From: a virus
Length of the DNA stretch: 25,397 nt
Strand: one strand, 5' to 3'
IMG/VR virus record: IMGVR_UViG_3300049156_000033
Span: 1-25,397 of that record
The translations under genes were made by a program, and so were the position numbers. Each line of letters opens with the position of its first letter. Position 1 is the first letter of the stretch. Of this stretch, positions 14,347 to 22,174 are shown one piece after another. Below the pieces are notes generated by a model. That model made no database searches. It saw only the letters and a program-made list of their open reading frames with translations, and had not been told where the DNA came from.

Positions 14347-15081
14347 ATGCCTGGTCAGGATCAGGTCTTCGAGATGCTGAGGACGGGGCACTTCGCCTGG
14401 GGCAGTTATGGTCCCGGGTTCGTCCCTTCCGATGTCTCAGGATTGGTGCTCTGGGTCGAGACCCTCATCGACCTCGAAACCGACATCGACGGTGTGTACG
14501 AGATCACCGATCAATCCGCCAGTGCGAATGATTTGGTGCAGGCGACCGGCGCACAGAAACCGGACGTGGTGACGGACCACTTCGGCTCAGGCGTCCCCGG
14601 GGTGCAGGGAGATGGGGCCGACGACAACTTAGGTCTCCAATCAAACCTAGTTCTCGCTGGCGACTTCTCGCTGTTTCTTGTTTGGGAACCAAAGAACATC
14701 GCCGGCAAGGAGTACCCCTGGTCGCTCGACGGCACCAATAAATTCATCGTCATCAGTGACGGCGCCGTGAGTGTCCAGCCACCGAGCGGCACCAACAAGA
14801 TCGCAGCCAATGGGAGTGTTGCCAACGACGTAAAGATGCTGCTCGAGATCCACCGAGACGGCTCCGACGACTACTCAGTGTTCGTCAATGGTGTGGATGT
14901 CTCGAGCTCTCCCAAGTTCAACGACAGCACCACCGTCACTCGCCGCTACCTCATGGTGCGTAACCCCGTCAGTGACCCGAGCACGATGATCTTCGGCGCC
15001 TCGTTGGCCTATAGCTCGATCGTCACCGGGGGCGATCTCATCAGCGTCCGCTCCTATCTCAACGGGAGGTACAACCTCTAA
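14347..15081 (+). CDS. Lectin/LamG-fold (concanavalin A-like) virion protein
   Basis: A 244-residue protein. From about residue 28, VPSDVSGLVLWVETLIDLE starts a pattern known from phage LamG-like (ConA-like beta-sandwich) proteins. It includes GVYEITDQSASANDLVQATG (49-68), the GVQGDGADDNLGL turn (86-98), GDFSLFLVWEPKN and DYSVFVNGVDVSSS, ending in a strand with LNGRYNL. Such domains bind sugars on the host surface or decorate heads. The sugar specificity is unknown. The start has no clear ribosome site, so coupling to the previous gene is likely. Confidence 0.65.
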   Translation: MPGQDQVFEMLRTGHFAWGSYGPGFVPSDVSGLVLWVETLIDLETDIDGVYEITDQSASANDLVQATGAQKPDVVTDHFGSGVPGVQGDGADDNLGLQSNLVLAGDFSLFLVWEPKNIAGKEYPWSLDGTNKFIVISDGAVSVQPPSGTNKIAANGSVANDVKMLLEIHRDGSDDYSVFVNGVDVSSSPKFNDSTTVTRRYLMVRNPVSDPSTMIFGASLAYSSIVTGGDLISVRSYLNGRYNL

Positions 15082-15452
15082 TGGCCAGGTCGTTGCGCTA
15101 CATCATCGTCAGGCAGTCGAAGGCCGCCGCGATCAACGCCTGGCTGCAAGATCATCCCGATCTCGACCCTCGTGGTGGTGGTGACCAGACCTTCGTACAC
15201 CTCACGCTGGCGCTCACCGCCGACCCAGACGACGGCTCGGTAGTCCGAGCCTATGGTGCATCGTGGGAGCTGCCGGTGTCCTGGTGGAACAAGATCCGCG
15301 ACAAGGTGATTTCGTTGGGCTGGAAGATCAACACCACCGACGCCGACAACGACATCTCTCACTACACGTCGGGCTCCTGGACAGTCCAGCAAGTGCTCAA
15401 CGACGTGACCCGTAAGCCGGCAGTGTTGAAAGTGGTACAAGCGGAGACCTGA
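15081..15452 (+). CDS. Hypothetical protein
   Basis: A 123-residue protein in a TAATG overlap with GGGAGG upstream. It contains RSLRYIIVRQSKAAAINAWL and a Trp-containing patch (WELPVSWWNKIRDKVISLGW), then an Asp/Asn-rich turn (TTDADNDISHY). The mix of alpha and beta segments suggests a compact soluble protein. No family recognised. Its stop overlaps the next start (TGATG). Confidence 0.55.
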   Translation: MARSLRYIIVRQSKAAAINAWLQDHPDLDPRGGGDQTFVHLTLALTADPDDGSVVRAYGASWELPVSWWNKIRDKVISLGWKINTTDADNDISHYTSGSWTVQQVLNDVTRKPAVLKVVQAET

Positions 15453-15736
15453 TGCCTGGACCCCACGGCTACCCACCCTCCCACCGCAACGTGGACGAGC
15501 CTCAGCCCGAGGTCTGCGATCTGTGCGGGATGCACGTCCCGGGCTCCCACCTGATGCTGGCGGAGGTTGAGGGCCTTCGGGGCTACTACGTCTGCGACCT
15601 CCAGGACGGGTGCAACCAATTCCGCGCCGCGATCTCCTACAAAGACCGACGCCGTTACAACGCTCGTGAGCACTCATCTATCGGCAGCTCGAGGATCTAC
15701 CCCGCGGGCGCCGACACCGAATGGGACACTGGCTAA
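15452..15736 (+). CDS. Small zinc-binding phage protein (hypothetical)
   Basis: A 94-residue protein that starts in a TGATG overlap. Cys22 and Cys25 (CDLCGMHVPGSH) with Cys48 and Cys54 (VCDLQDGCNQF) form a four-Cys set, probably one zinc site. The remainder is basic and polar (YKDRRRYNAREHSS). Small Cys4 proteins of this type are common in phage structural regions, but the function is unknown. It ends in a TAATG overlap with the adaptor-like gene. Confidence 0.6.
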   Translation: MPGPHGYPPSHRNVDEPQPEVCDLCGMHVPGSHLMLAEVEGLRGYYVCDLQDGCNQFRAAISYKDRRRYNAREHSSIGSSRIYPAGADTEWDTG

Positions 15737-16416
15737 TGGCTGTTCTGGACAGACGCACATGGGAAGAGCTCAAGGCCGAGCACATCGCTCGGATGGGCAG
15801 GGTGAGCGACACCAACTACGCCCTCCCGGCTGGCCGGGCGGAGCGGTTCCTCGAGACGGCCTACGAGGAGATTTGTCACACCTGGCACCATTACGAGCTC
15901 GACGGCACCGACTCCGATAAGGCCTTCGTGAAGACGGTCAACTCGCTCGACATCTCCTCGCTCACGGCCTACATCGTGGTCGCTGTGGCGCGGCTCGACA
16001 GGAATAATAAATTCGAGCAGTCCCTCGAGTACCAAGAGGCCAAGTTCTCCTTCCAGAGCTACGTGCCCTCGACCGGCACGGTGACCAAATACACGCGGTT
16101 TGGGGATCTGCTCTACTTCGATCGGCTCCCCAACACCACCAACAAGCTGGAGATCCGCTACTACAAGGAGCCGACCGCTCCGGACTACGATGCCGGGTCT
16201 CCGGAAATAGGGCGGGTGTGGGACGAGGCGATCTTAAACCTCTCTCTCGCCCAGGCCCACACCGCCCTGTGGCGCTACGACATCGGCCAGTCCCACGAGG
16301 CCCGCTACGAGAAGCTGGCCAACGCTCTGCCGCAGCCCAGGCTGCTAGATGTGTTCCAGCACCAGATCCCGGAGAGGCCCACCAGGACCAGGCCGCACGG
16401 AGGAGCTCAAGGATGA
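15736..16416 (+). CDS. Head-tail adaptor-like protein 1
   Basis: A 226-residue protein; the ATG at 15736 overlaps the previous TAA, so translation is likely coupled. A GTG/ATG slightly upstream (15721) is possible but would read through the neighbour. The N-terminal part is a helical bundle (WEELKAEHIARMGRVSD, ERFLETAYEEICHTWHHYEL). The middle is stranded, with KLEIRYYKEPTAPDYDAGSP and a helical end (LNLSLAQAHTALWRYDIGQ). This pattern and its place before the nozzle match podovirus adaptor proteins (T7 gp11 position) that join portal to nozzle. Confidence 0.6.
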   Translation: MAVLDRRTWEELKAEHIARMGRVSDTNYALPAGRAERFLETAYEEICHTWHHYELDGTDSDKAFVKTVNSLDISSLTAYIVVAVARLDRNNKFEQSLEYQEAKFSFQSYVPSTGTVTKYTRFGDLLYFDRLPNTTNKLEIRYYKEPTAPDYDAGSPEIGRVWDEAILNLSLAQAHTALWRYDIGQSHEARYEKLANALPQPRLLDVFQHQIPERPTRTRPHGGAQG

Positions 16417-17114
16417 ATTGGGGAGAGATACTCGACCTGTTTCTGCGGGTGTGCGAGAACACCCCCGACGCTCAGACCGAGCAGTGGCAGCATCTCAATT
16501 GGGCGCACGAGCACGTCTGCGGAATCATCGACCCCCCTGAGCTCCATGTGCCCAACGGGAGGCTCACCGCGGCCTACGACGCCGGCCCGCCGCCTGTCTA
16601 CCAGGACTGGCTGGCGACCCCGAGCTTCGTGTACCACGTCGATTGGATCGCCAACAAGGATGATGGCCGGAAGCTCGACCCTGAGCCGGATGGCTTCCGC
16701 GGCAGAGCTCGCTACTTCGAGGATGGAGAGAACCGTCCCCCGACCGGCACCCCTCAGTTCTGGGTGCGCCGCGGCAACCGCATCTGGTTCCGTGACACTC
16801 CCAACTCAGAGCTCGAGTTCATCTACTCCTACCGGCGTCACCCACCGAAGGCCTCGAACGACTCTCTCGAGACCTCTCCGCTGGCGCCACCGCAGTACCA
16901 CATGGCGCTGGTGAAGTTCGCAGGCGGCAACTTCTTCGACCTCCACCCACCGATGCTGCCCAACGGAGCTCTCGACTACCAACGGGCCCAGGGCCTACTG
17001 GACGGCGCCAGGGTGGACATGGGCGAGAAAGACGATCCCAAGGCCGAGGAGAACATGGATCGCCGGCAGTACGTCAAGCAGATGGGCTACGAGTTCTCGA
17101 TCGCGGGGAGATAG
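16413..17114 (+). CDS. Head-tail adaptor-like protein 2
   Basis: A 233-residue protein starting in an ATGA overlap with the previous gene, with GGAGGAG upstream. It shares a plan with the preceding protein: an N-terminal helix region (EILDLFLRVCENTPDAQTEQ), a Trp- and Tyr-rich stranded middle (RRGNRIWFRDTPNSELEFIY, SYRRHPPKA) and a helical end (KAEENMDRRQYVKQMGYEFS). Together the two would form the ring between portal and nozzle. Neither sequence matches a family I can name with confidence. Confidence 0.55.
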   Translation: MNWGEILDLFLRVCENTPDAQTEQWQHLNWAHEHVCGIIDPPELHVPNGRLTAAYDAGPPPVYQDWLATPSFVYHVDWIANKDDGRKLDPEPDGFRGRARYFEDGENRPPTGTPQFWVRRGNRIWFRDTPNSELEFIYSYRRHPPKASNDSLETSPLAPPQYHMALVKFAGGNFFDLHPPMLPNGALDYQRAQGLLDGARVDMGEKDDPKAEENMDRRQYVKQMGYEFSIAGR

Positions 17115-19451
17115 ATGCCCAACGGTGAAGAGAGCACAAGCCTCCGGAAGCTGACGATCACCCTGTCGGGTGGTCTGGACGTGACCGGACGTGACCGCGA
17201 CCGCCTGGTGGACGGCGGCCCCATGCTCCGGGACATGCGGAACGTAATGATCTCGAAGGGCCACATCGTCCCGATGCCGGAGCTCCTCGAGTCGCAGGAC
17301 ATTGGGATGCACGATTCCTTGGTTCCCTGGCCGTGGATAAGCACCGATTTTGACCTGGATGGTTACACCCCAGAAGAAGGCGAGCATGAGTGGGCCTACC
17401 AGTACGGCTCCCAAGCGGGGGAGATACCCGTATGGATCGACCACCTGATTGTCCCGGGGCAATTCGAGGAAACGCTACCGGAGGTTCCAGCACCGAATGG
17501 TGGGATCAACAGCGACGGCTTCAGGCAGAAGCTACTGCGTGTGGTGGTCACCAGCAAAAATGCGTACACCTACTGGGGTAAAATTGGCAACCCCCGCGAC
17601 GATCTCTGGAACCAAGCCAATCTGAATCTTTTTGGTCGCACTAGCGGTGCAACGCTCACCGTGACGAACGGCTCCGACATCGTTTCCTGCTCTGGGAGCC
17701 TCTTCCACACCCTCGTTACCATCCCAGATCGGGCGTCGGTGGCTGGTGGTTGGATCTTCCAAAAAGTAGACGTTGGGGGCGATATTCATGTCCATGAGGT
17801 CATGGAGATTCTCACCGATCACCAGCTTCGGATAGATCGTCCGTACACGGGTCCAAACGACACGGACCTGTGGTTTGGTGCCGGAGGAAACTTCCAGTAT
17901 CGCGGCGCCGGTGGCGCCTACATGAACGAGTTTTCACATCGCGTCGTCGCTACTACCGATGCCAGCCTTCAGTTCTTGTACAACGGTCCCACCGGGACAC
18001 GGCCAGCGACGGTCTATTGGGCTGGCCGAGCCGCTGGTGGTGGGCAGCAGATTTTCCAACCCTTCAGTGGCCCACAGAGGCTAACGGGCGGCTACAACAC
18101 GGCCATTCTCGCTGCCGACCTCGATCAAGACCTCAGCTATGCCTGTATCGTCTTCTCTCGCTACCCCCATGAGCACGATAGCCCGCCAGCCAGCGGCAAT
18201 CCTGGCCACGACTACGATCCACAGCTTTTCGACATCAACGGCATCGAGGTTCTGCCGTCAGGCCAAGTAATGATCGGCGGCTCGGCGCTCATCGACGAAA
18301 ACTTCTCCCCTATCTACGGCCTGTACTACAGCCGCCTCTGGCACTCTGACATTGGGCGAGCCTACCTTTGGAACAACGCCGCTGGTACCGGAGGGGCGCT
18401 CGATCTAATCACCCACCGCGGGGCGCTGCTCGCCTTCAAGAAATTTGGCAATCAGTACACCGCTCACTTCCCGCAGGGCATCGCCGTTGGCTACTTCACC
18501 GGAGATCCATACCAGCCCGTCGAGTGGCGCGAGACCTTCGCAGACGTTGGTGCTCTTTGCCCACGGACAATTCTGACGATCGGTGGGAACCAGTTCTTTC
18601 TCGGCACGGACTACCGATGCCATTTCTTCGATGGGCAAAGAACACGCCCGATCACCGAATCCCCGATCGAGGCGCTGGTCAAATTCCCCGTCAATGAGCT
18701 GCGCTACTCGGCCTCTGCCGTCTACGACAATGTGAACGAGCAGGTGTGGCTGCTGGTGTCCCCGTACAGCAAGACCCGGGCCGACACGGCGAGCGACAAT
18801 AACCGGGGGAAGAGCTTCGTCCTGGTGTGGGACATCAAGAGGGATCAGTGGTCGCGCCCGATCGACACCGATTGGGTGGTCGGGTGTCTGAGCGCCCCCT
18901 ACCGCGACTACGACATAGATGATTGGGTCATGGCTATGGGCATCTCCAGCGCGAGCCTGTCCGGTGCTCCAGCCCAACCGTCGAGCATGTATCAGGCGAT
19001 GCGCCTGGTGGACTCCTCCTGGTGGGCCAGCCCCTATCGCTTTGTCTCTCAACGCCGGCAGCAGTTTCACCGCGCCAGCAACGAGTCGAGCTTCACGCTG
19101 TCGGCCCTGGACTTCCAAGAGGTCGATGTCAAGAAGGTCATCGACCACATCGACGTGTACTTCGCCAGGTTCTACCTGCCGGCCGACGACGACATGACGG
19201 TGGAGCTCCGGGTCAACATCAACGGTGACCTCGAGAACTACGTAAACGACACCAAGACCCTGACCGAGACCGAGAACACCAGCACGGACCAGGAAGCGAT
19301 CGTCCGCTTCTTCTTCGATGCGGAGGGCTTCGAGCAGGCCACCCTCACCACGATCCTCGAGGGGGACAAGACCGACTTCAACATCTCCGGAGCGATCGAG
19401 AAGTACGTGATCTACTACCAAGTCTTGAGCGAAGACCAGGTGGCGAACTGA
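17115..19451 (+). CDS. Tail nozzle-like beta-propeller protein (T7 gp12/P22 gp10-like by position)
   Basis: A 778-residue protein with GGGGAG before the ATG. It starts with SLRKLTITLSGGLDVTGRD and LVDGGPMLRDMRNVMISKG, a start typical of short-tail nozzle proteins. The middle is a repeated beta pattern with propeller-like turns (AVYDNVNEQVWLLVSPY, GKSFVLVWDIKRDQW, RSMYQAMRLVD-type strands). The C-terminus is a beta-rich domain (DDDMTVELRVNINGDLEN, FFDAEGFEQATLTTILE). Such proteins form the distal tail tube and contact the host surface. The central third has a different base texture from its flanks, possibly a variable receptor-facing insert. Confidence 0.7.
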   Translation: MPNGEESTSLRKLTITLSGGLDVTGRDRDRLVDGGPMLRDMRNVMISKGHIVPMPELLESQDIGMHDSLVPWPWISTDFDLDGYTPEEGEHEWAYQYGSQAGEIPVWIDHLIVPGQFEETLPEVPAPNGGINSDGFRQKLLRVVVTSKNAYTYWGKIGNPRDDLWNQANLNLFGRTSGATLTVTNGSDIVSCSGSLFHTLVTIPDRASVAGGWIFQKVDVGGDIHVHEVMEILTDHQLRIDRPYTGPNDTDLWFGAGGNFQYRGAGGAYMNEFSHRVVATTDASLQFLYNGPTGTRPATVYWAGRAAGGGQQIFQPFSGPQRLTGGYNTAILAADLDQDLSYACIVFSRYPHEHDSPPASGNPGHDYDPQLFDINGIEVLPSGQVMIGGSALIDENFSPIYGLYYSRLWHSDIGRAYLWNNAAGTGGALDLITHRGALLAFKKFGNQYTAHFPQGIAVGYFTGDPYQPVEWRETFADVGALCPRTILTIGGNQFFLGTDYRCHFFDGQRTRPITESPIEALVKFPVNELRYSASAVYDNVNEQVWLLVSPYSKTRADTASDNNRGKSFVLVWDIKRDQWSRPIDTDWVVGCLSAPYRDYDIDDWVMAMGISSASLSGAPAQPSSMYQAMRLVDSSWWASPYRFVSQRRQQFHRASNESSFTLSALDFQEVDVKKVIDHIDVYFARFYLPADDDMTVELRVNINGDLENYVNDTKTLTETENTSTDQEAIVRFFFDAEGFEQATLTTILEGDKTDFNISGAIEKYVIYYQVLSEDQVAN

Positions 19452-20098
19452 TGGCTGTCATCCAAAATAAAATCTTCGGCAGAATCTCAACGGGCCAAAC
19501 CCTCGACACCTGGCAGATGGGGAACCCGGAGACGCTGCTCGATGTCATCAAGGAGCTTCGCCAACTCCAGCGCACCATCGAGAACAACAATCGTCTTATG
19601 CAGGTCTTCTTCGAGCATTTCCATAATCCCTTTCAAGCCGGCTTCCTCGTGGTTGGCCCACAGACGATGTTCTCTCTCGCCCAATCTCAAGTGGTGATCG
19701 AGAATGGAGCCATACAGGTCGGCCAGCATACGCGCAAGGATTTAGCCACGAGCAAAGGAAACTACGGTGGCTCGCGCCTGGAAGTCTATGCCGAGGGTAC
19801 AGACCCAACCGCGAATCCATCGGGCTCAGATGACCTTTACTACATCCGAGGCCCTGCTGACTGGAATGTTCAAAGGAGCACTGTCGAGACCTGCGAGCTC
19901 CTCTGGCTGGAAAGGGGCGGGAACTGTGACATTAGGGTGTATGAGACCTTTGGCCAGCCGGGGTCGATTCGGCTCGACCAAACCTCGCCTGGCTTTCGAG
20001 ACCTGATTGACTCCGGAGATACCCTGGTGTTAATGAAGACCGGCGTTGGCGTCGGTGGCATCGCTAGTTGGCATGAGGTTAGCTACTCATCGTTTTAA
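19451..20098 (+). CDS. Fibre- or spike-like virion protein
   Basis: A 215-residue protein starting in a TGATG overlap with the nozzle gene. Residues 23-55 form a helical segment (LLDVIKELRQLQRTIENNNR, LMQVFFEHFHNPF) that could be a trimeric coiled coil. The rest is beta-rich with Gly turns (AGFLVVGPQTMFSLAQ, DLYYIRGPADWNVQRST, FRDLIDSGDTLVLMKTG). This coil-then-beta layout resembles small fibre heads. No known enzymatic motif is visible. The family is unrecognised and the role inferred from place. Confidence 0.55.
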   Translation: MAVIQNKIFGRISTGQTLDTWQMGNPETLLDVIKELRQLQRTIENNNRLMQVFFEHFHNPFQAGFLVVGPQTMFSLAQSQVVIENGAIQVGQHTRKDLATSKGNYGGSRLEVYAEGTDPTANPSGSDDLYYIRGPADWNVQRSTVETCELLWLERGGNCDIRVYETFGQPGSIRLDQTSPGFRDLIDSGDTLVLMKTGVGVGGIASWHEVSYSSF

Positions 20099-20114
20099 GG
20101 AGACGACTATGGGC
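20096..20114 (+). repeat. Identical 19-base translation-start segment, copy 1
   Basis: TAAGGAGACGACTATGGGC at 20096-20114 contains the previous stop, AAGGAG, and the ATG at 20109. It is identical to 21011-21029, which has the same layout ahead of the ATG at 21024. The sharing goes beyond a simple ribosome site. Confidence 0.8.
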
Positions 20115-20642
20115 TCAGGATCGGAACCACAGATGGGCGACGAACAGATGCTTCGGCAGCAGCAGGCCTACGCCGGCCCCCCTGGGCATTGGGGCGAAGC
20201 TCCAGAGGGTAGCGGCTGGATGATGCCGCGTGGACCCAGGGGTGTGCCACTGCAAGACCCTAACAACTGGCAGCAGTACCGAGGGATCCAGGCTGGTGGT
20301 GGCTACATGCCGTTCGCGCCGGCCGACATCTCCGGCTTCATGTCGGGTGGGCAGACGCAGTTCAACCCCTTCCAGGCGCCACCACAGGGCCAGGGACCGG
20401 CGAACATCCAGTACCCCCAACTCCCCCCCTGGATCCTGGACATCGTGGAGGAGGCGATGGCTGGTGAAGGTGGTGCGGCCGCTGCTGGCATGGGCCCGGG
20501 TGGTGTACCGCCCCTGGGCGGGGGTGCCTTCGAGGAGAGGAACACCAACGCCGGCCCGAAGCTCGGCCTGGACTGGTACGGCGGCTACGGTGGCACCTAC
20601 GGCTTCGGCTCGAATCCACCGGGGAGCATCGCAGGCACATGA
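20109..20642 (+). CDS. Gly/Pro/Gln-rich low-complexity virion-like protein A
   Basis: A 177-residue protein; the ATG at 20109 follows AAGGAG by 6 bases (an upstream in-frame ATG lies inside the previous gene). Composition is Gly, Pro, Gln, Met and Trp heavy (GPPGHWGEAPEGSGWMMPRG, FMSGGQTQFNPFQAPPQGQ). The only likely structured part is PPWILDIVEEAMAGEGG (about 106-122). It is probably flexible, perhaps packaged inside the capsid. No family recognised. It overlaps the next gene by 4 bases. Confidence 0.55.
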   Translation: MGSGSEPQMGDEQMLRQQQAYAGPPGHWGEAPEGSGWMMPRGPRGVPLQDPNNWQQYRGIQAGGGYMPFAPADISGFMSGGQTQFNPFQAPPQGQGPANIQYPQLPPWILDIVEEAMAGEGGAAAAGMGPGGVPPLGGGAFEERNTNAGPKLGLDWYGGYGGTYGFGSNPPGSIAGT

Positions 20643-21013
20643 GCAAGGCGCTCGACTTCATCGACGAGAACCTCGACGCCGTGCTCGAGGTCTTCGTGGA
20701 TAACACCACCCACGAGGGGATGATGGGCCAGCTCCACAGAGGAGAGCTCGGCCACTCCCTCTTCGAGAGGGACGGGGAGCCGATTGGCTTCCTGATCTAC
20801 TCGCAGGTGAAGGACAATCTCTACCTCAACGCGCTGTGGGCCAACGTGAAGAGCACCGATGGCGAGCGGGAGGCTTTCATTCGCCATGTTCACGAGCTTG
20901 CCACGCAGCTCAAGTGTGTCCGGGTCGTTCTGGACACCTCGAGAGATAACCTAGCCCGCCGAGCCGAGAGCTTTGGCTTCAAGCGGCACTTCAGGATGAT
21001 TCTGGACCTGTAA
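20639..21013 (+). CDS. GNAT-like acyltransferase fold protein, divergent
   Basis: A 124-residue protein starting in an ATGA overlap. The order LIYSQVKDNLYLNALWANV, then helix REAFIRHVHELATQLK, strand VRVVLDTS and NLARRAESFGFKRHFRMIL matches the GNAT core: beta4, a substrate helix, beta5 and the final N-x-x-A...GF element (104-114). The classical acetyl-CoA loop (Q/R-x-x-G-x-G/A) is not evident, so it may be inactive or use another substrate. It sits between two Gly-rich genes that share a start segment. Small GNAT proteins occur near phage structural genes; their role is unclear. Confidence 0.5.
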   Translation: MSKALDFIDENLDAVLEVFVDNTTHEGMMGQLHRGELGHSLFERDGEPIGFLIYSQVKDNLYLNALWANVKSTDGEREAFIRHVHELATQLKCVRVVLDTSRDNLARRAESFGFKRHFRMILDL

Positions 21014-21029
21014 GGAGACGACTATGGGC
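21011..21029 (+). repeat. Identical 19-base translation-start segment, copy 2
   Basis: Identical to 20096-20114 and placed in the same way over stop codon, AAGGAG and ATG. Both copies lead into Gly/Met-rich genes, with the GNAT-like gene between them. Confidence 0.8.
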
Positions 21030-21398
21030 GGAATGATGGGCAGCGGTGGCACAGAGACCACCAACTACCCGGATCCCAACCAGCCTGCGGGCTACGGGTT
21101 CCAACAGAGTTTCTTCGACCAGATCGCGCCGATGCTGATGGGGGCTCAGATGCCCTCGTACCCAGGCTCGATCGACCCGGGCATGAGCCCGACCGCCCAG
21201 GCCGCTTTGCAGTTGGGGCAGGCCTACGGCTCGTCTCCCGCGCCGGCCATGATGGGGCAGGTCAGCGGGATGCTCGGTAACTACTTCGATGCGGTGAACA
21301 ATCCGTTCGCCAGTCAGACGCTCGGCTCGATGCAGCAGGCCCCCCCGATGTACTTCGGGCAGACCGGGCTCGGCCAAGCACCGCCACCACAGGCGTAG
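21024..21398 (+). CDS. Gly/Met/Pro-rich low-complexity virion-like protein B
   Basis: A 124-residue protein starting MGGMMGSGGTETTNYPDP. Met, Gly, Pro and Gln dominate (MLMGAQMPSYPGSIDPGM, MGQVSGMLGNYFDAV), with a short helix around GFQQSFFDQIAPML. It shares its start segment with protein A but the rest is not alignable at a glance. It is probably flexible. No family recognised. Confidence 0.55.
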   Translation: MGGMMGSGGTETTNYPDPNQPAGYGFQQSFFDQIAPMLMGAQMPSYPGSIDPGMSPTAQAALQLGQAYGSSPAPAMMGQVSGMLGNYFDAVNNPFASQTLGSMQQAPPMYFGQTGLGQAPPPQA

Positions 21399-21412
21399 AC
21401 AGGAGGCTAGAC

Positions 21413-22174
21413 ATGCCAATGACGTTCAAGCAAGGAAACCCGGCCGGTGGAGCTCCTGGGATGCGCCGGCCACAGCCCGGTCAGCCGGGGCCGCAGCAGG
21501 CGCCAGGCGCCATGAGGGGCAGACAGCTCTCTCCGCTGCGTCCCGGAGGCCCCTTCCAGCCCCCGGGTCAAGGTGGCGGCATGGGCACCTTCCCGGGTCA
21601 GGGCCCAGGCCCAGGAATGGGTCGGCGCCGCTTCAGACCACCCCCCTGGAGACGCCGACGCCCCGGCTTCCCTGGTGGCGACATGGGCCCCGGTGGTCCG
21701 GGACAGCCCCCGGGTCCGATGCCCACTAATCTCGACCAGGTGAACGCCTACGACGAGGAGCCGCTATACGCCGGCCAAGAGCCCCTTCCGGGGACGGCTC
21801 CTCCTCCGGTGTCCGAGCCGCTGCCGCCAGCACCCGGAGACTTCGGGCCTGGTGGTCCAGGCTTCCAGACCGGCGCCGATATTGTGCCCGGTCAGGGCAA
21901 CCTACCCCCGTTCATCCAGCAGATGTTCGGTGGTCCGGGTGGCTTCCAGAAGGCCATGATGAACAACCCCTGGATTCGCCGGATGATGATGCAGCGAAGG
22001 GGCATGGGTCCAGGGATGGGACCAGGAATGGGACCAGGGATGGGACCGGGTGGACCTCAAGGCCCCCCAGGTGGAGGCCAGGATCCGATGCAACTCCTGA
22101 TGCAGATGTTCGGTGGGGGTCAGCAAGAGGGGCCTGACCGTACCAGCCGTGCCGGCTACATGTGGAGCGGATAA
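21413..22174 (+). CDS. Gly/Pro/Met-rich collagen-like low-complexity protein
   Basis: A 253-residue protein with GGAGG before the ATG. The first 110 residues are Gly/Pro/Arg/Gln-rich with a basic patch (GRRRFRPPPWRRRRPGFPGG, about 70-89). A small folded part follows (LPPFIQQMFGGPGGFQKAMM, MNNPWIRRMMMQRRG). Four tandem GMGP units then lead to QDPMQLLMQMFGGGQQ. The Met content is striking. It may be a flexible internal virion or membrane-active protein; this is inference. The stop TAA overlaps the next ATG. Confidence 0.6.
   Translation: MPMTFKQGNPAGGAPGMRRPQPGQPGPQQAPGAMRGRQLSPLRPGGPFQPPGQGGGMGTFPGQGPGPGMGRRRFRPPPWRRRRPGFPGGDMGPGGPGQPPGPMPTNLDQVNAYDEEPLYAGQEPLPGTAPPPVSEPLPPAPGDFGPGGPGFQTGADIVPGQGNLPPFIQQMFGGPGGFQKAMMNNPWIRRMMMQRRGMGPGMGPGMGPGMGPGGPQGPPGGGQDPMQLLMQMFGGGQQEGPDRTSRAGYMWSG
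22002..22049 (+). repeat. 12-base tandem repeat coding GMGP
   Basis: Four successive near-identical 12-base units of the form GGCATGGGTCCA/GGGATGGGACCA encode Gly-Met-Gly-Pro each time. Third positions vary slightly among copies, so the repeat is not perfectly fresh. It lies within the low-complexity gene. Confidence 0.75.

Noticed and set aside
18405-19421. Minus-strand frame opposite the nozzle gene (338 codons)
   Set aside because: It is rich in Val, Asp and Gly with no recognisable pattern, and mirrors a strongly supported gene.
22002-22049. Tandem 12-base repeats as a possible CRISPR array
   Set aside because: The repeats are directly adjacent, without spacers, and code for GMGP in frame, so they are a coding repeat.
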